A stretch of 64,000 bases of DNA from assembly GCA_026315105.1 (NCBI GenBank), contig CM048751.1, forward strand, positions 337,822,649 to 337,886,648, read 5' to 3'. Source of the DNA: Locusta migratoria. Its lineage: Eukaryota > Arthropoda > Insecta > Orthoptera > Acrididae. Shown one piece after another: positions 21,902 to 34,770 of this stretch (its first letter is position 1; each line of letters starts with the position of its first letter). The translations under genes and the position numbers were made by a program. Under the pieces are notes generated by a model that saw nothing but the letters and a program-made list of their open reading frames with translations, was not told where the DNA came from and ran no database searches.

Positions 21902-22700
21902 GAGGGTTGTTCAATAAGTAATGCCCCACATTTTCTTCCTCAGAACGTATTTATTGTTAAGAGTCAGACTTCGATGACAATATAAATCAACACGTCTTGT
22001 CCATGTCCCATGTTCCTATATAGACTCCATCTCGTTCTATGGCTCTATGCCACCGCTGTGAGAAAGTATGTACTCTCTGCTGGTAAAACCTCTGTAGATG
22101 TAGACATGTTTTCACTGCATGACTGACACTTTCATCATCTTCAAAGTGTGTTGACCGTAGAGAAAGAAATGTAAGTTTGAAGGTGCCAGGTCTGGACTGT
22201 AAGGTGAATGAGGCAATAATGTCCAACCCCATTAGCTGATGTGTTCCCTGGGTCTCAGACTTATGTGTGGGTGTGCATTATAGTGTTGGAACAAGATTTC
22301 TGCTGGATTCTTGTGTAATCGAACCTCTCCTAAGCCGTTCTTGAGTAACAGGATGTCTCCAGCATGGCTAATCATGGAGCTCTATTTCTACATTTTCTGA
22401 GGCTGTAACTTTCTTTACCTATCACCCAACTGTACTCCTATCAAGAGCAGCATCACCACACACTTCACACAAATGTTTATATTTGTTCACCATTTTTGCA
22501 CACAAGGATTCTATAACAACAAATACACTGCTTGTAACATTAATCATAGGAAGTTGCCATTTGGACACAGTACTAAGACTTGCCATCTTCTGGTAAGGTT
22601 TGAATCTTCACTGGCTCACAGAACAAACATCAAATGTGAAGCACCGATCAGGATGTTCATCTACATGAATATTAATGGTGTTTTTAAAAAACCTGGAGGA
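21902..22700 (-). pseudogene. Second mariner-type transposon remnant
   Basis: Left end GAGGGTTGTTCAATAAGTAA (21902-21921) is a typical mariner terminal repeat. On the minus strand, pieces of transposase can be read: HYNAHPHISLRPREHI, WTLLPHSPYSPDLAPS (about 22200-22185) and RWHRAIERDGVYIG (the C terminus, about 22050). Frameshifts separate them. It is a different lineage from the copy at 533-1822 and much more decayed. The right boundary is not found. Confidence 0.75.
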
Positions 22701-23924
22701 GTTACTTATTCAGAGTGTATACGTGGACAAGAAAACAAAATTCACGGATTACATGGATAAAATTTTTCTCAGCTGAAAATACACTTTATTCAGGATGAAA
22801 TACACTTTTCCCCAAGTGAATTAAATCTTTTCTACTATAAGTGACAATATATTTGGTTTGAGCAGAAAACTTTTCAATTCTTTAAAATGTAAATGTTTTA
22901 TTACACCTGTGTAGAATACCCCAGTGTTAAAATGCACTTACAATGTCAAAGTATTGTGTGGTCAGCCCCTCCCCAGTGCATAAACATTAGTAGCCACACA
23001 ACAATTAATGATAGTAAGAATAGACAGTCAGGAGTCAGGTCCAATGTTTTCCACTTCTTTTTTGTAAATGCAGCTTGCGTCTATTTATGTTTATTCGCGA
23101 TGACACAGGTGTAACTTATGAGAATGTCATTTATAATTTACTTTGTTCTGTAAAATACTTCACAGTTTTGTATGAATTCATTACGATTTTGCTTTCTATT
23201 AATAGGCTGCAACCCAATACAACAGCTTAAATTGCTTGTCAAAAAACTTACAGACAATACGATTATGACTCTACTATTTTGGTAATATTTATGCATTCTC
23301 TATCTCTCCCATATTTTAGTATATTTTCCATTAAATTATAATCACCTATCTTGCCATAGCTGTTTGTCCTCTTTTTCAAGTTTATTTTCTTTGCCTGTAC
23401 TGATTCACATAAAGTTAAGTGACAATGTCAAATCACCATTATTTTTACATAGATCTCTGAAATGACAAGATACATGAAAAAAAGAGAAAAATCAAAGTTG
23501 TAGAGAATTTTCTCCCCTACAACTTTGTTTATTCAATGTACGTGACATTGAATGGTTAAGTTGTTATTCTCATTTAACTTTCAAGCTGTCAAAAGGCGAT
23601 CACAAAGGCCCACTCTTAGTGTTACTATCGTAAAAAAAGGGCCAATGTTTCACTGTTTTCTTCAAATGACTCATGATTTTTGAGTACGTTGCTGTGTCAC
23701 ATCTAATAAAACAACAAAAGAGCATCCATAATGCATTATTAATTAGAAATTCCTGATTGGCTGTCTTCACTTTCATAACTTCTAAGGGTAATTACAGATC
23801 ACATTAGATGTACTTTTTGTTCCAGTTGATCCAAAGTGATGAGATCCTCTTGGATGTAGAACATGTCAGAAAACAAAATACACAATACATACTTACAAAA
23901 TGAGATCGGCTGTGTTAATGTACT
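22701..23924. other. Unassigned intron 3 sequence
   Basis: AT-rich. The only structure noted is a hairpin at about 23493-23531 (CAAAGTTGTAGAGAA and complement around CCCC). Confidence 0.4.
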
Positions 23925-24033
23925 TTGCATCCAAGACTGCCACAGAATTGTCCGATCCTCTGATTTAAGCCTGCCAATTGGCTCCAAACCAAAGGACTGT
24001 AATTGGTTCTGGGACTGATAGTATAAATCAATA
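23925..24033 (-). pseudogene. CR1/L2-like ORF1 scrap next to a CR1/L2 3' end
   Basis: Shares 17 identical bases (GGCTCCAAACCAAAGGA, 23980-23996) and further similarity on both sides with the ORF1 at 27080-27130, same strand. It ends where the 3' tail of the next element starts. Confidence 0.5.
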
Positions 24034-24094
24034 CATCTACATCTACATACATACTCCGCAATTCACCGTAAGGTGCGTGGCGGAGGGTACACTA

Positions 24095-26890
24095 CTAGGC
24101 ATTTCCTTTCCTATTCCACTCCCAAATTGAATGAGGAAAAAAAGAATGCCTATATGCCTCCGTACGAGCCCTAATTTCTCTTATCTTGTCTTTGTGATCT
24201 TTACGCAAAATGTAAGTAGGCGGCAGCAAGATCGTACTACACTCAGCTTCAAATTCCGGCCCTCTAAATTTACTTAACAGAAATTCACGAAAAGAATGTC
24301 GTCTTTCTTCCAGAGATCCCCAATTGAGTTGCCGGAGCATTTCCGTGACACTCGTGCATTGGTCGAACCTACCGGTAACAAATCTAGCTGCTCGCCTCTG
24401 AACCGACTCTATGTCTTCCCTCAAACCGATCTGCTGCGGGTCCCAAATACTTGAGCAATACTCAAGACGCGGTCGTACAAGCGTTTTATACACGGTCTCC
24501 TTTACAGGTGAAGTACATCTTCCCAAAATTCTCCCAATAAACCGAAGTCGGCTGTCTGCCTTACTCACAACTGTCCTTACATGCTCGTTCCATTTCATAT
24601 CGCTCTGCAATGTTACGCCTAGATATTTGAACGACGCGACAACATCAAGAAGCTCACTACTAATGGTGTATTCGAACATTATAGGATTGTTTTTTCTACT
24701 CATGCGCATCACCTTACATTTTTCTACATTGAGAGCTAGCTGCCATTCTTCACACCAACTAGAAATTTTGTCTAAGTCAACCTGTATGCTATTACAGTCA
24801 GTTACAGACGACACCCTCCCATACACCACAGCATCATCAGTAAACAGCCGCAAATTACAACTTACTCTGTCCATCAGATCATTTATATAGATAGAAAATA
24901 ATAGCGGTCCTATCACACTCCCCTGGGGCACGCCTGACGATACACTCGTCTCTGATGAACACTCGCCGTCGAGAACAACGTACTGCGTTCTATTACTTAG
25001 GAAGTCTTCCAGCCAGTCACAAATCTGTGAACCTATTCCATAAGCTCATATCTTCGTTAGCAGTCTGCAGTGTGGCACCGCGTCGAACGCCTTTTTGAAG
25101 CCGAGAAAAACACAATCCGCCTGTTGCCCTTCGTCCATGGCTCGCAAGATGTCATGTGAGAAAAGGGCAAGCTGAGTTTCACATGAACGATGTTTCCTAA
25201 ACCCGTGCTGATTCATGGAAAGAAGCTTTTCCGTTTCAAGGAAATTTACTATATTCGAACTGAGAATATGCTCCAAAATTCTACATGAAACCGATGTCAA
25301 CGATATTGGCCTGTTAATTTTATGGGTCAGTTCTCTTTCCTTTCTTATACATGGGAGTCACCTGTGCTTTTTTCCAATCACTAGGAACTTTGCGCTGAAT
25401 TAAAGATTCAGCTATAAATGCAAGCTAAGTAGGGGGCCAATGCCGCAGAATAGTCTTCGTAAAACCGAACTGGTATTCCATCCGGACCAGCAGACTTTTT
25501 CGTATTTAGCTCTCTCAGCTGCTTCTCTACACCGGAAATACCTATTGCTATGTCCCCCATTTCGGAATTAGTACGTTGATCAAATGATGGTATATTTGTG
25601 CGGTCCTCCTGCGTGAAAGATTTCTTAAAGGTTAAATTTAGAACTTCAGCTTTCCATTTGCTTTCTTCTATTACTGCCCCGGAATGATCAACTACTGACT
25701 GGACAGTGGGCTTTGACCCGCTTATCGATTTTACATAGGACCAGAATTTTTTGGGGTTCTCAGAAAGATCTTTTGCTAAGGTATGGCTGTGATAATTATT
25801 GTATGCTTCGTGCATCAATCTTTTTATAGACGCACGGATCTCTACTAACTTTTGCCTGTCATCATTTGCGTGTGTGGTTTATTTATTTTTTTTTTTTTTT
25901 TAATCGAGAGTGCAACAGCCTTTGCTTTCTCAGCAGCTTTCTAACATTATTATTATACCACGGTGGATCTTTTCCATCTTTAATCGTCTTTACTGGCACA
26001 TATTTCTCTAACCCTTCATTAACAATGCACTTAAATTTAGTCCACAATTCCTCTACATCCATAGACCCAGAATTAAATGATGCCCATTCATTTTCTAAGT
26101 GCGATCGTAACATTTGCTTGTCGGCTTTTCCCAACAAAAACACGCTCCTAGCCTTCTTGACTGGTTTATGAACTTTGGTCACCATCGACGCTATGACGAT
26201 ATCATGATCACTAATTCCTGTCTCTACACAGACATCGTTAATAAGGTCAGGCCTGTTTGTGGCTATAAGGTCTAGAATATTTCCATTGCGCGTGGGTTGC
26301 TGGTTTAACTGCTCAAGACAGTTTTCGGAGAATGTGTCCAAAAGTAGCTCGCAAGACTGCTTGTCTGTACTGCCTGAAATGTAACTAGCGAGGTCCCAAT
26401 CTATACTCTTAAGGTTGAAGTCACCTCCGACTAATATTACATTGCCCGGATACCTATGCACTACCTGGTGTAGACTTTCCTTGAATGATTCTAAAACTGC
26501 TACAGCAGCACTGGGGGGCCGGTAAAAACACCCAACTATTAACTTTACTTCTTTTTGACCTGTTATGCGTGCCCAGATAACTTCACAGTTACTTTCAACC
26601 TCGATCTCAGTAGAAACAATATCTTTGTCCACAGCGATGAACACTCCTCCTCCAGTTGTATCAAATTTATCTTTCCGATATACATTCCACGCTTCACTAA
26701 ATATTTCTGAACTTGCCACATCATCATTTAGCCAGCTTTCGGTGCCTAAAACTATCTGAGCGCAATAACTTCCATGCAGCGCTGCAAATTCGGGAACTTT
26801 GTTTCTAATACTCTGTAAGTTCGCGGCTAATATTTTTGTTCCGAACGTGGCCTGAATTCGCTGTTTGAATGCTGACAGGCGAGTGCTCAT
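24095..26890 (-). pseudogene. CR1/L2-like ORF2 (endonuclease and reverse transcriptase), broken
   Basis: Endonuclease at 26890-25900: NLQSIRNKVPE, LGTESWLND, GGGVFIAV, VGCFYRPPS, LVGGDFNLKSIDW, and SDHDIVIAS, which cover the catalytic Asn, Glu, Asp and His blocks. Reverse transcriptase: SAGPDGIPVRFY (about 25490), the QHGFRKHRSCETQ block, FLGFKKAFDAVPH, then MPQGSVIGPLLFS and LRLFTDDAVVYG, with FTDD in place of the usual FADD. C-terminal LRFIGRILGRCTSPVKETVY and RPRLEYCSSIWDP are also clear. It needs at least three frame repairs to be continuous. Confidence 0.87.
25884..25902. repeat. Poly-T run breaking E1 ORF2
   Basis: T-rich run (poly-A on the coding strand) after the endonuclease residues LLHSRLKK, absent from the sister copy at the same point (39885), so it is an expansion in this copy. 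Confidence 0.85.
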
Positions 26891-26902
26891 CAGAGTTAGC
26901 GC

Positions 26903-27400
26903 CTAGCCTAAAAAACCCCCATGTGCACTCCACAAGTACTCTGCTACCCGAGTAGCCGCTTCCTTAGTGTAGTGCACCCCTGATCTATCTAGGGGCACCC
27001 TACAATTCCCCACCCGATAACGCAGATCCAGAAATCTGCAGCCATGACTGTCACAGAGTCGGCGAAGCCTCTGGTTCAGACCCTCCACTCGGCTCCAAAC
27101 CAAAGGACCCCAATCAACCCTGGGAATAATGCTGCAAATCGACAGCTCTGCTTGCACCCCGCGTGCGAAGGCAGCAGCCTTCACCAATTCCGCCAGCCGC
27201 TCGTAGGACCTGAGGATGTCCTCAGAACCCAAGCGACAAGCGTCATTGGTGTCGACGTAAGTCACTACTTGCAGTCGACTGCACCCCGCACCTTCGATAG
27301 CCACGGCAAGGACGCCTCCACATCACGGATGAGGCCCCCCGGCAAACACACCGAGTGCACGTTGGAATTCCTTCCAGATCTGGACGCTATCTGCCTAATA
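26903..27400 (-). pseudogene. CR1/L2-like ORF1 with SGNH-esterase domain, broken
   Basis: ORF1 of CR1/L2-type LINEs carries an SGNH-hydrolase (esterase) fold of uncertain role in transposition. Here 27304-26903 encodes VVTYVDTNDACRLGSEDILR (block III, normally GTND), SICSIIPRVDW, and LDRSGVHYTKEAATRVAEYL (the Asp..His block V). The upstream part, LPGGLIRDVEASLPWL, is in another frame at about 27380-27310. The GDS serine block is not seen. ATG-proximal sequence is missing or replaced by the second copy at 27400. Confidence 0.75.
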
Positions 27401-27620
27401 GCTTTAGTTCTCTCACAAGTGAGGCTAGCTTTCTATAACCTCATTTGCCAGTCATCTGTAGGAACTAAAGATGACCTCTGAACCCTGCCGGTAGGCATCA
27501 CTGGTGCTGACACGAGCCACGATGTACAGTTGGGTGCACACAGTGCTCTCAGTTGCCACTGGGAGTGCCATCTCCATATCTTGCACAAGACTCGCCTCCC
27601 CCCAAGGGAAAGAAAACAGA
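27401..27620 (-). pseudogene. Second ORF1 fragment in tandem with E1
   Basis: Minus strand reads VARVSTSDAYRQGSEVIFSS (about 27530-27470), a diverged copy of the TNDACRLGSEDIL block, directly upstream of the E1 ORF1. It is preceded by LVQDMEMALPVATES, which corresponds to the LIRDVEASLPWLSK segment. Confidence 0.6.
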
Positions 27621-28655
27621 GTGGACACCGAACTTCTTTCCCAACCTGCTCATTACTTTGCTGTGGGGCTCCATCACCTGTCTAATATTGGCGCTTCCAA
27701 TGACATACATACAGTTAGAACAATAACAAATAAGAATCCATAAAGACTTTGAGGAATTGCTTAGTACTTGCCCACACACAATAATCACACTGCAATCAAC
27801 TAAGAAGAAATAGGGAGGGGGAATAAGAAGAGTAACGAGGAGGCTTCATCAATAGTTAGTTAAGAACGAAGTGTTCCAAAGTTTCAAAATTTCATTCACA
27901 TGACAGAAGGTTCCCTAGATAAATTACAAGGCAAAATCTGCACTATACTTACTAATGTTAATGGTTTAATTCACTGTGCATTGTACTTGTAAAGTTGTTA
28001 TTAATTAATTTCATTAAAAATTATGGAAGGGACCCACCAGGAATAGGAGTAAGCAATTTCACATTTGAACCACACAGTCTTTACAAAACCATTTCTTTTT
28101 CTTAGTAAATAGTAATTACTAAGACATTCACCAAACCACAAATCCAGTGCAGTGAGCAATACCTCCTTTTAGTTTTTTGGCATAGAGTTTCATTCTACAA
28201 TATTTTAATAAATTTATGCTATTAAAACCAATATCTACAATAAAGATAGAGTCTACTTAGTAAATAAAAAGGAGCAAATCAACAGAGAGAGGTGTAGAAA
28301 GGCTGCCATCATCTGTGCCAGGAGACAATGGTGGCTGCAGTGTGATTGTTGGCTCTAAAGAAGAAACCTATCATCAATTAACTAATTTTCTTTCCCTAAT
28401 GATTGAGCCAAGTAAACTTATTTTAATTTAAAATCAATACAAATAACTGTTCTTAAAATGTACTTAGGATGGGAATAATAATTATATATTGGATCTAAAC
28501 TTTCTTTTTTTAACTATGGGTTAGTCACTACCAAAAATTAAATATAAATTGGTAATTTATTATGTTACAAGTAGCAATTAAAATCCCAGATTTAAGGGGG
28601 GGAAATCAGATAAATTTGCTTTTGTCAAATTTATACTAGAAACACTAAAACTTAC
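27621..28655. other. Unassigned intron 3 sequence
   Basis: No repeat or coding sequence recognised up to the exon 3 donor at 28655. Confidence 0.4.
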
Positions 28656-28761
28656 ATATCAATCTGACCCTCAGAAATCCCAACTTCAGGAACAATCTCT
28701 TCTTCTCCTTGTTCTAGAACTACTTCTTCTTCCACTCCAACTAATTCCTCAGCTGCAGTTT
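28656..28761 (-). CDS. Ets97D: GABPA-like exon 3 (acidic segment)
   Basis: Exon of 106 nt with acceptor TTGTTTCAG|A and donor GATAT|GTAAG. It encodes 34 full codons rich in Glu and Val (for example EEEVVLEQGEEEIVPE), matching the acidic linker before the conserved domain in this family. The one base from exon 2 plus two here make a Glu codon; the last two bases pair with exon 4 to make Met. The separation from neighbours by more than 10 kb on each side is due to transposon-filled introns. Confidence 0.87.
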
Positions 28762-30404
28762 CTGAAACAAAGGGCTGTGTAACCCTCCAGAATGCTGGCA
28801 ATTACAAAATGCCTAATCTTAATGTGACTTCTTACTTGCACTGTGATTGCAGGATAAACTGCTTGACAATTTTTTATTCTGTCAGCCAGTTTAGTATTTG
28901 GTGGTATTAAATATTTGCAACTATACAATTCAAAACATAATTTTCTCAGAAACTTAAGACTGCTTGTCATAAACTTACACTACATGTGTGAATGCTGTGC
29001 AAAAAGCTATAACTGTGTTACATGTCTTAAATCAATGAAACTAAAACATGAGGTCATTTAAATAGATGAGGGCAATACACTTCATTTTGATAAGGAGGTA
29101 TTTGAAAATTCCAGGCAAATTCAAACTAATTGATGGGGCAGCACTAGAACCAAGGACACATTTGCCTTTCATGGACAAGTGCGTGTTAAAAGTCAAGCAC
29201 ACGGTATCAAGTGTACTATACTTACGCATCATGCTGCAGCAATGTTGGCAGCGGTTGTATGGCATGCTGGGACAAAGCAGATGTATGTGTGCACTATGTG
29301 AGACAGCTGTGTCCTAGCAAAAAATAAATAACCCACAAAGCAACTAATATTTCAGCGTCCATATGGCCGCCCTCAGTACACAACAGAGCGCACCTTGTAG
29401 TGTAACGAGTTGCACTACACCCGTATCAACCGACATAAGATCGCCACATATATTTATTAGGGACTTTTGGTAGCAACATATTTCTTTTTTTATTTTTCTT
29501 TACCCTACAGGTAATCTGTTGAGAAATCCACTAACTGCTACTGCCATTCTAAGAACAATTAAGAGAGACTATGCTATTTTGTTTCAGTGGACATTGTTGT
29601 TGTAATAAAAAAGAAGAGTTACTCTTAAATATGCTGTTGTAAAGGAAGTAACGATAAATAGATAATGTGTTTAAAAGTCTGTTGTGATCTGTTCAATTTC
29701 ATTTAACAGTAAACGCTTCATTTTTCTGTCTTTCCTTCTCACGCTGAAAACTGCCTTTGGACTCAAGAATTTTAAAATATTATTTGAGAAATTGTTTGAC
29801 TGCAAGAGGTACAGATTACATGGACTTAATGGAGAAGTAAAATATGTAATAGGGAAGAATTATTATGATATAAATGGAAATTTCAACTGAAAACAACACT
29901 AATGAAGATCCCCATGTAGTGATTGGCAAATAAGCCATATAGTAAGCGCAGTCATACACACAGAGACTTGTCTTGTATGTGAGTAACACTACAACCTTCA
30001 TATCTTGAAAGTGTAACCGGTTTCCAAGTAGAAGCAATATACAGTAAAATGATTTTTCTGTGCACTTTTTTCTTTCAGTTTATGTAATTGTCTGCTCACA
30101 TGAATATTACACTCACATTTCCATGCAAGTAAGAATGTAGTCTTCCCATGCGTGAATCACAACACTATTGTGGTTTGATCGTAATTACAGCTGTCAGAGG
30201 TTAGTAGGACCATACTTGAATTTTTGAAAAACGTTTAGTTTGATAACTGTATTTGTGCCACCTATAAAACGAAATCATTTTAATTAGCCTCACTCATATA
30301 AATTAATATTCAAGTTTTGAACTTCTGCATAATTGTCTAACTTCTTGTTGCAGTTCTCTCATTTATGTAACTACCTGCTATAGAGTCCTAGAGCGCATCT
30401 TTTT
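28762..30404. other. Unassigned intron 2 sequence
   Basis: AT-rich. A short stretch at 29140-29200 resembles a decayed copy of the SINE at 41478-41633 (TTTGCCTTTCATGGACAAGT against CTTTGCCTTTCGCGGGCGAG), but it is too short to call. Confidence 0.35.
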
Positions 30405-33400
30405 AGTCCTTTGATTTTTGAGTACTGTAGTCATGGATAGGGACTGAGCTTGTTGGGTACTGAAACAATCTGAGTTGGTGACACCTCCCAGCTTCAGGGA
30501 GTGTTAACAACTGGAGACAGCAGTCCAGGAGCACCATTATTCCTGAGCTGGATGGTGTCATTTCTTCAGTGTTACCTCTCAGTGTGCAAGGTTTGGGTAA
30601 TTGCAAAGGGTGGGATTACTTGCAGTTGGGAGCTACAACATTAGGCGGGTAATGAAGTCTGTTGCCGATTGTAAAAAAGCCTTTCCAATGGAGGAAAGGG
30701 GCTGTGTCAGGGAAGTGAGTAAGGGCAGAGTAGTTCCCATTCACTAAATGGAGCATTGTACAGCTCCACACGGCGAGCCGAGCAAGAGCGCCTCTTTCGT
30801 TCTTCGCACTCTTTCAAGGTGACAAAGGTTGGTGGATAATGCACCGATGCAGAGCGTAGTACTCAGCAATGTGTTCAGCAGCTGCATATGGATCTGTGCA
30901 AACTACTCCATTTACAGAAATTCCATGCACACTGTAAGGGCTCTGGTAGCCGTTAACACGTTTTATTTTTGTCCACACCTGGGATGGCGAAGTATGTGAT
31001 CCAATGGTAGACACATACCTCTCCCAGGACTCTTGCTTGCGTTTTCGGATTAGGAGTCGAGCTCGGGGACGGAGCCTCTTGAAAACTATGAGATGTCAGG
31101 TGTGCCACAGGGGAGTGTCGTGGGTCCGTTGCTGTTCATGATATATACAAATGACCTTGTGGATAACATTGGAAGTTCACTGAGGCTTTTTGCGGATGAT
31201 GCTGTAGTATATAGAAAGGTTGTAACAATGGAAAATCGTATTGAAATGCAGAAGGATCTGCATCGAATTGATGCATGGTGCAGGGAATGGCAATTGAATC
31301 TCAATGCAGACATAGAAAGATCCTATATCATTCAGCTACACTATAGCAGGTCAGCAACTGGAAGCAGTTAATTCCATAAATTATCTGGGAGTAGGCATTA
31401 GGAGTGATTTAAAATTGAACAACCATATAAAATCAATCGTCGGTAAATCAGATGCCAGACTTAGATTCATTAGAAGAATTCTAAGAAAATGCAGTCTGAA
31501 AACAAAGGAAGTAGGTTACAGTACACTTGTTCGCCCACATCTTGAATACTGCTCACCGGTGTGGGTTCCGTACCAGGTGGGATTGATAGAGGAAGCAGAA
31601 AAGATCCAACGGAGAGCAGTGCACTTTGTTATAGGATCATTTGGTAATCGAGAAAGCGTTACGGAGATGATCGATAAATTCCAGTGGAAGACTACAAGAG
31701 AGACACTCTGTTGCTTGGTACAAGCTTTTGTGGAAGTTTCGAGAACATACCTTTACCGAAGAGTCTAACAGTATATTACTCCTCCTACGTATATCTCGTG
31801 AAGAGAACATGAAGATAAAATCAGCCCACACAGAGACATACCGACAATCTTTCTTTCCGCGAACAATATGTGATTGGTATAGGAGGGAGAACCGATAGTG
31901 GTACTCAAGGTACCCTCCGCCACACACCATTGGGTGGCTTGGGGAGTATGGATGTAGATGTAGATTCTCCACAGATGGATGTCACTTGTGATGCTGCAGA
32001 GCTCACCTCCGATCTCTAATTGCTTGAGCGACTTCTGGCAACCAGAACACTGTCCTCTGCCGGGGCGACCCAGAAGAAATAGGAATGGCACACTGGCTGC
32101 AGAAAGAATGGCCTAGGTGACACTTTTAGTTACCACATTTATGTTCGCATGTGTTGGAGAACCAATTGTGACGGCAGATGTGAAAGTGTCCCAATTTGCC
32201 TTCTTAAGAGCCCATCGGTGCAATTATTCAGGGGACTGATGCTGTGGCAGTGACAGGAAGATCGGGAAGTGGTCACTGCCACATAAGTTGTCATGCACTC
32301 TCCAGTGGATGGGTGGTACAAGGCCTGGGCTACATACAGAAAAATCGATAGCTAAGTGCAATGTGCCACACTAAAATGCATGGGGGCACCATTGTTTATA
32401 AGGTAGCAGCCGAGTTGAGACAGTAAAACCTCAACATCTCGACCATGCCCAGTAGTCACAGTACCATCCCACAATGGTTTATGGGCATTAAAATTATCCG
32501 ATACTAGGAAAGGTGGGGTATCTGAGCAATCAGTGAGCCAGGACATTTTGGGATATTGCACTGTCAGGAGGCAGGTAGATGATGCAGATGGTAATATCCA
32601 ATGGAGCCCTTACCCAGACAGCCACAGCTTCCAAAGGCTGTCTGGAGAGGAACAGGTTCGCTGTAGATAGAGGTAAGGACATAGATGCAGACACCACCTG
32701 ATACCCTATCATAGTCTGCACAATTACGATAATAGCCCCGATAGTCACGCAGGGTGCACTACATGGAAACCAGGTTTCCTGGAGCTGGAGGGCGATGCAA
32801 AATGAATGTGAGCTGCTGAGGATTGTCAGAGCTCAGCTAAGCAGGGGAGGGGGACCAGCACAATTCCATTGGAGCAATGGAATGTGTTCGAGACGAAAGG
32901 TCATACTGGGATAGAAAATTGTTATTCCATATGTTCACCAGCAGCTTTTGACTGAGAACCTAAAGAATCAAAATCAAGACCATTGGTTTCAGTGAGGACG
33001 AGATCCTCAGGGGATGCGAGGATCTCCACCTCGTCTTCAGAAGCAGATGATGTAGATGGGTGTGATGTAGGAGCCACAGGAGTTTCTTTTTTCCTTCTGC
33101 TTCAGTTCCTCTTGCTGTTCCTTCAGCTAAGACCACTGGGAGGGCTTCTCTGAAGGGACCAATGATGATCAGGAAGCCCTTCAACCATCAGGTTGTGGAT
33201 CCATCAGCTGCCGGCTTGAATCCTCTTTGGAGCTGGTAGAAGCCTCCGAAAGGAGAGTCCCGAGCGACCCCTTCCTAGCAAGACTGATGCTTCTCTGGCT
33301 GGGGGTTGGGGACTGGTGTCCCCGATGGCTAGGGGGAGGGTGCTCCCACAGGAGGTGTTGGGGGAGCAACGGAAAAAGGTGCATCCCCAACCTTCAGGGG

Positions 33401-33760
33401 GACAAGTGTAGAATGATAGCCCTTAGGGCCCACAGATGGCACGTGAATGGTGGTTACTGTTGTCCTCACAGAGAGTGGTGACGATCTAAGTGCTGCAGCA
33501 AATGATGAAGCCATAGTAACAATATGGAGCCGTTCATAATTTTCCATGCCTCTGTGTATGTCACTCGGTCCAAGGTCTTTATTTCCATAATCTTCCTTTC
33601 TTTACATAGAATGGTACAGTTCAGCGAACAGGGTTAATGGTGCTGGCCACAGTTCACACAGATGGGAGGCAGTGTACATGGAGCATCCAGATGTTCTGGA
33701 CGCCCACAGTCCCTACAGGTAGATCTGGAATTGGAATTGTGTTGTAAAATAATGCTAAAC
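30405..33760 (-). mobile_element. I-type LINE, second copy, invaded by a CR1/L2 fragment
   Basis: Minus-strand relative of 10946-16965. ORF1 at 33760-33000: CRDCGRPEHLDAPCTLPPIC and NCGQHH knuckles, then a basic proline/serine-rich stretch. ORF2 endonuclease at 32750-32150: VAVWVRAPLDITICIIYLPP and the SDNFNAHKPLWDG block (normally GDFNAHN). Then KRLRPRARLLIRKRKQESWE (about 31080-31020) and PSQVWTKIKRVNGYQS (about 30975). The RT from about 30800 leftward is poorly preserved. A plus-strand CR1/L2 fragment sits at 31085-31966 between endonuclease and RT. Confidence 0.8.
31085..31966 (+). mobile_element. CR1/L2-like LINE 3' fragment, antisense in the I-type LINE
   Basis: Plus strand opens at the reverse transcriptase block GVPQGSVVGPLLFMIYTNDL, keeps LRLFADDAVVY (FADD intact), then after a frame change KLNNHIKSIVGKSDARLRFI, LRKCSLKTKEV, RPHLEYCSPVWVP and RRAVHFVIGSF. 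The 3' end GGAGTATGGATGTAGATGTA (31946-31965) is the family tail. It is 5' truncated at the RT, as usual for target-primed insertion. It differs from E1 and E2 in having FADD, so it belongs to another subfamily. Confidence 0.87.
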
Positions 33761-34280
33761 TTTGGAAATAATAAATAAAAGAAAAATTAAGCAGACATGG
33801 CCATAGCATAGTGCTGGGGGCCAACCATCTGCTTGAAACACTGCTGATGGGTCGAAGTGTGCATGCATGTAAATTAAATGGAGCTCAAGGCGGTTAGCAC
33901 TTTGCAGCAAGTATTATAGTGTTGCGTTGAAATGGGAGCTGGCTTGACTTCGAAGACATCTGAACACAGCATTTATACTCAAAGCACGTTTATTACGAAC
34001 TTAACATACATGCAGCACTGACTACCTCTCGGGCAGAGTGCTCTGCTATTTATACACAGATAGAATTTACCTGAAACTAGAAGAACAGTTAACATAAGAA
34101 ACAAGTAGAATTTACAAGTGAACATAAGAAAGATGTCGAACATTCTAGAATTGTTAATTACAAAGAAATGAATTTTTGCCAGTGGGCGGGATTGAAACGG
34201 CGACCTTCAGCACTGCAGTCGGTGCACATGGTCTCTCGCGGCAACAGCAGAGGAGGTTGGTTTATGTCTTTACATGTCAA
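33761..34280. other. Possible LTR or SINE debris
   Basis: Holds a segment (GACTTCGAAGACATCTGAAC, 33947-33966, onward to about 34060) that looks like retroviral-type LTR debris, and near 34180-34250 a tRNA-like B box (complement of GGGATTGAAACGG). Neither can be bounded. Confidence 0.3.
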
Positions 34281-34599
34281 AGGTTTTTTTTAAGGGTAGA
34301 ATGAAATCACATTGCTCTTTTACATTGTTAAAGAAGCCACTTTGTTGAAATATTGTAATAAAAAGATTTATTTCATAAAAGCAAGTTTTTTGGTCAATTT
34401 TACTTAGGATGTTGGTGGGCTAGTGCATTGCTTTTGGGAATGGATAAGAAAGGTTGGAAATGAGCCAACCAAAGACAGAGGGGATGCAGATAGCCAATCA
34501 GAATTCACCTGGTTTTAATCGTTACGTTAAAACAGTAATTATCAGATACAAAATGACATAAAAGAATGTTCAATGAGTCCCCTCTTACACATGTTACAA

Positions 34600-34770
34600 A
34601 GTTTTATGTAGGGTGACAGCCGTGTAAGGAGTGAATGTTGACAATGAAATGTTCCCTTTACGATGATAATTAATTTACTGGCTGCCCAAGAGTAAGCGCA
34701 AGAACCTGTCAACCATAGTGTCAGAGCAGTATTAATTATTTAGGACTACTACATGGTCAACAGGAACGAT
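34600..34770 (-). mobile_element. MITE family M, copy 2 (partial)
   Basis: Minus-strand match to the family core: GAACCTGTCAACCATAG (34701-34717) with GAAATGTTCCCTTTACGATG (34648-34667) on its left, corresponding to TTGTAAAGGGAACATTT in the plus copies. Ends not identified. Confidence 0.6.

Larger units (their letters stand above)
24034..27400 (-). mobile_element. CR1/L2-like LINE copy E1
   Basis: Minus-strand non-LTR retrotransposon with esterase-type ORF1, endonuclease and reverse transcriptase, ending at its 3' side in GTATGTAGATGTAGATGTAT (complement of the left edge), the short tandem tail usual for this group. The EN opening ILAANLQSIRNKVPEF and RT block MPQGSVIGPLLFSIYINDL fit the CR1/L2 branch. 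It is broken by a T run at 25884-25902, frame changes near 25300-25400 and 25880, and stops. Confidence 0.87.

Noticed and set aside
24411..24890. 159-codon plus-strand frame
   Set aside because: Antisense shadow of the CR1/L2 reverse transcriptase; the sister copy has a similar shadow at 38628-38891.
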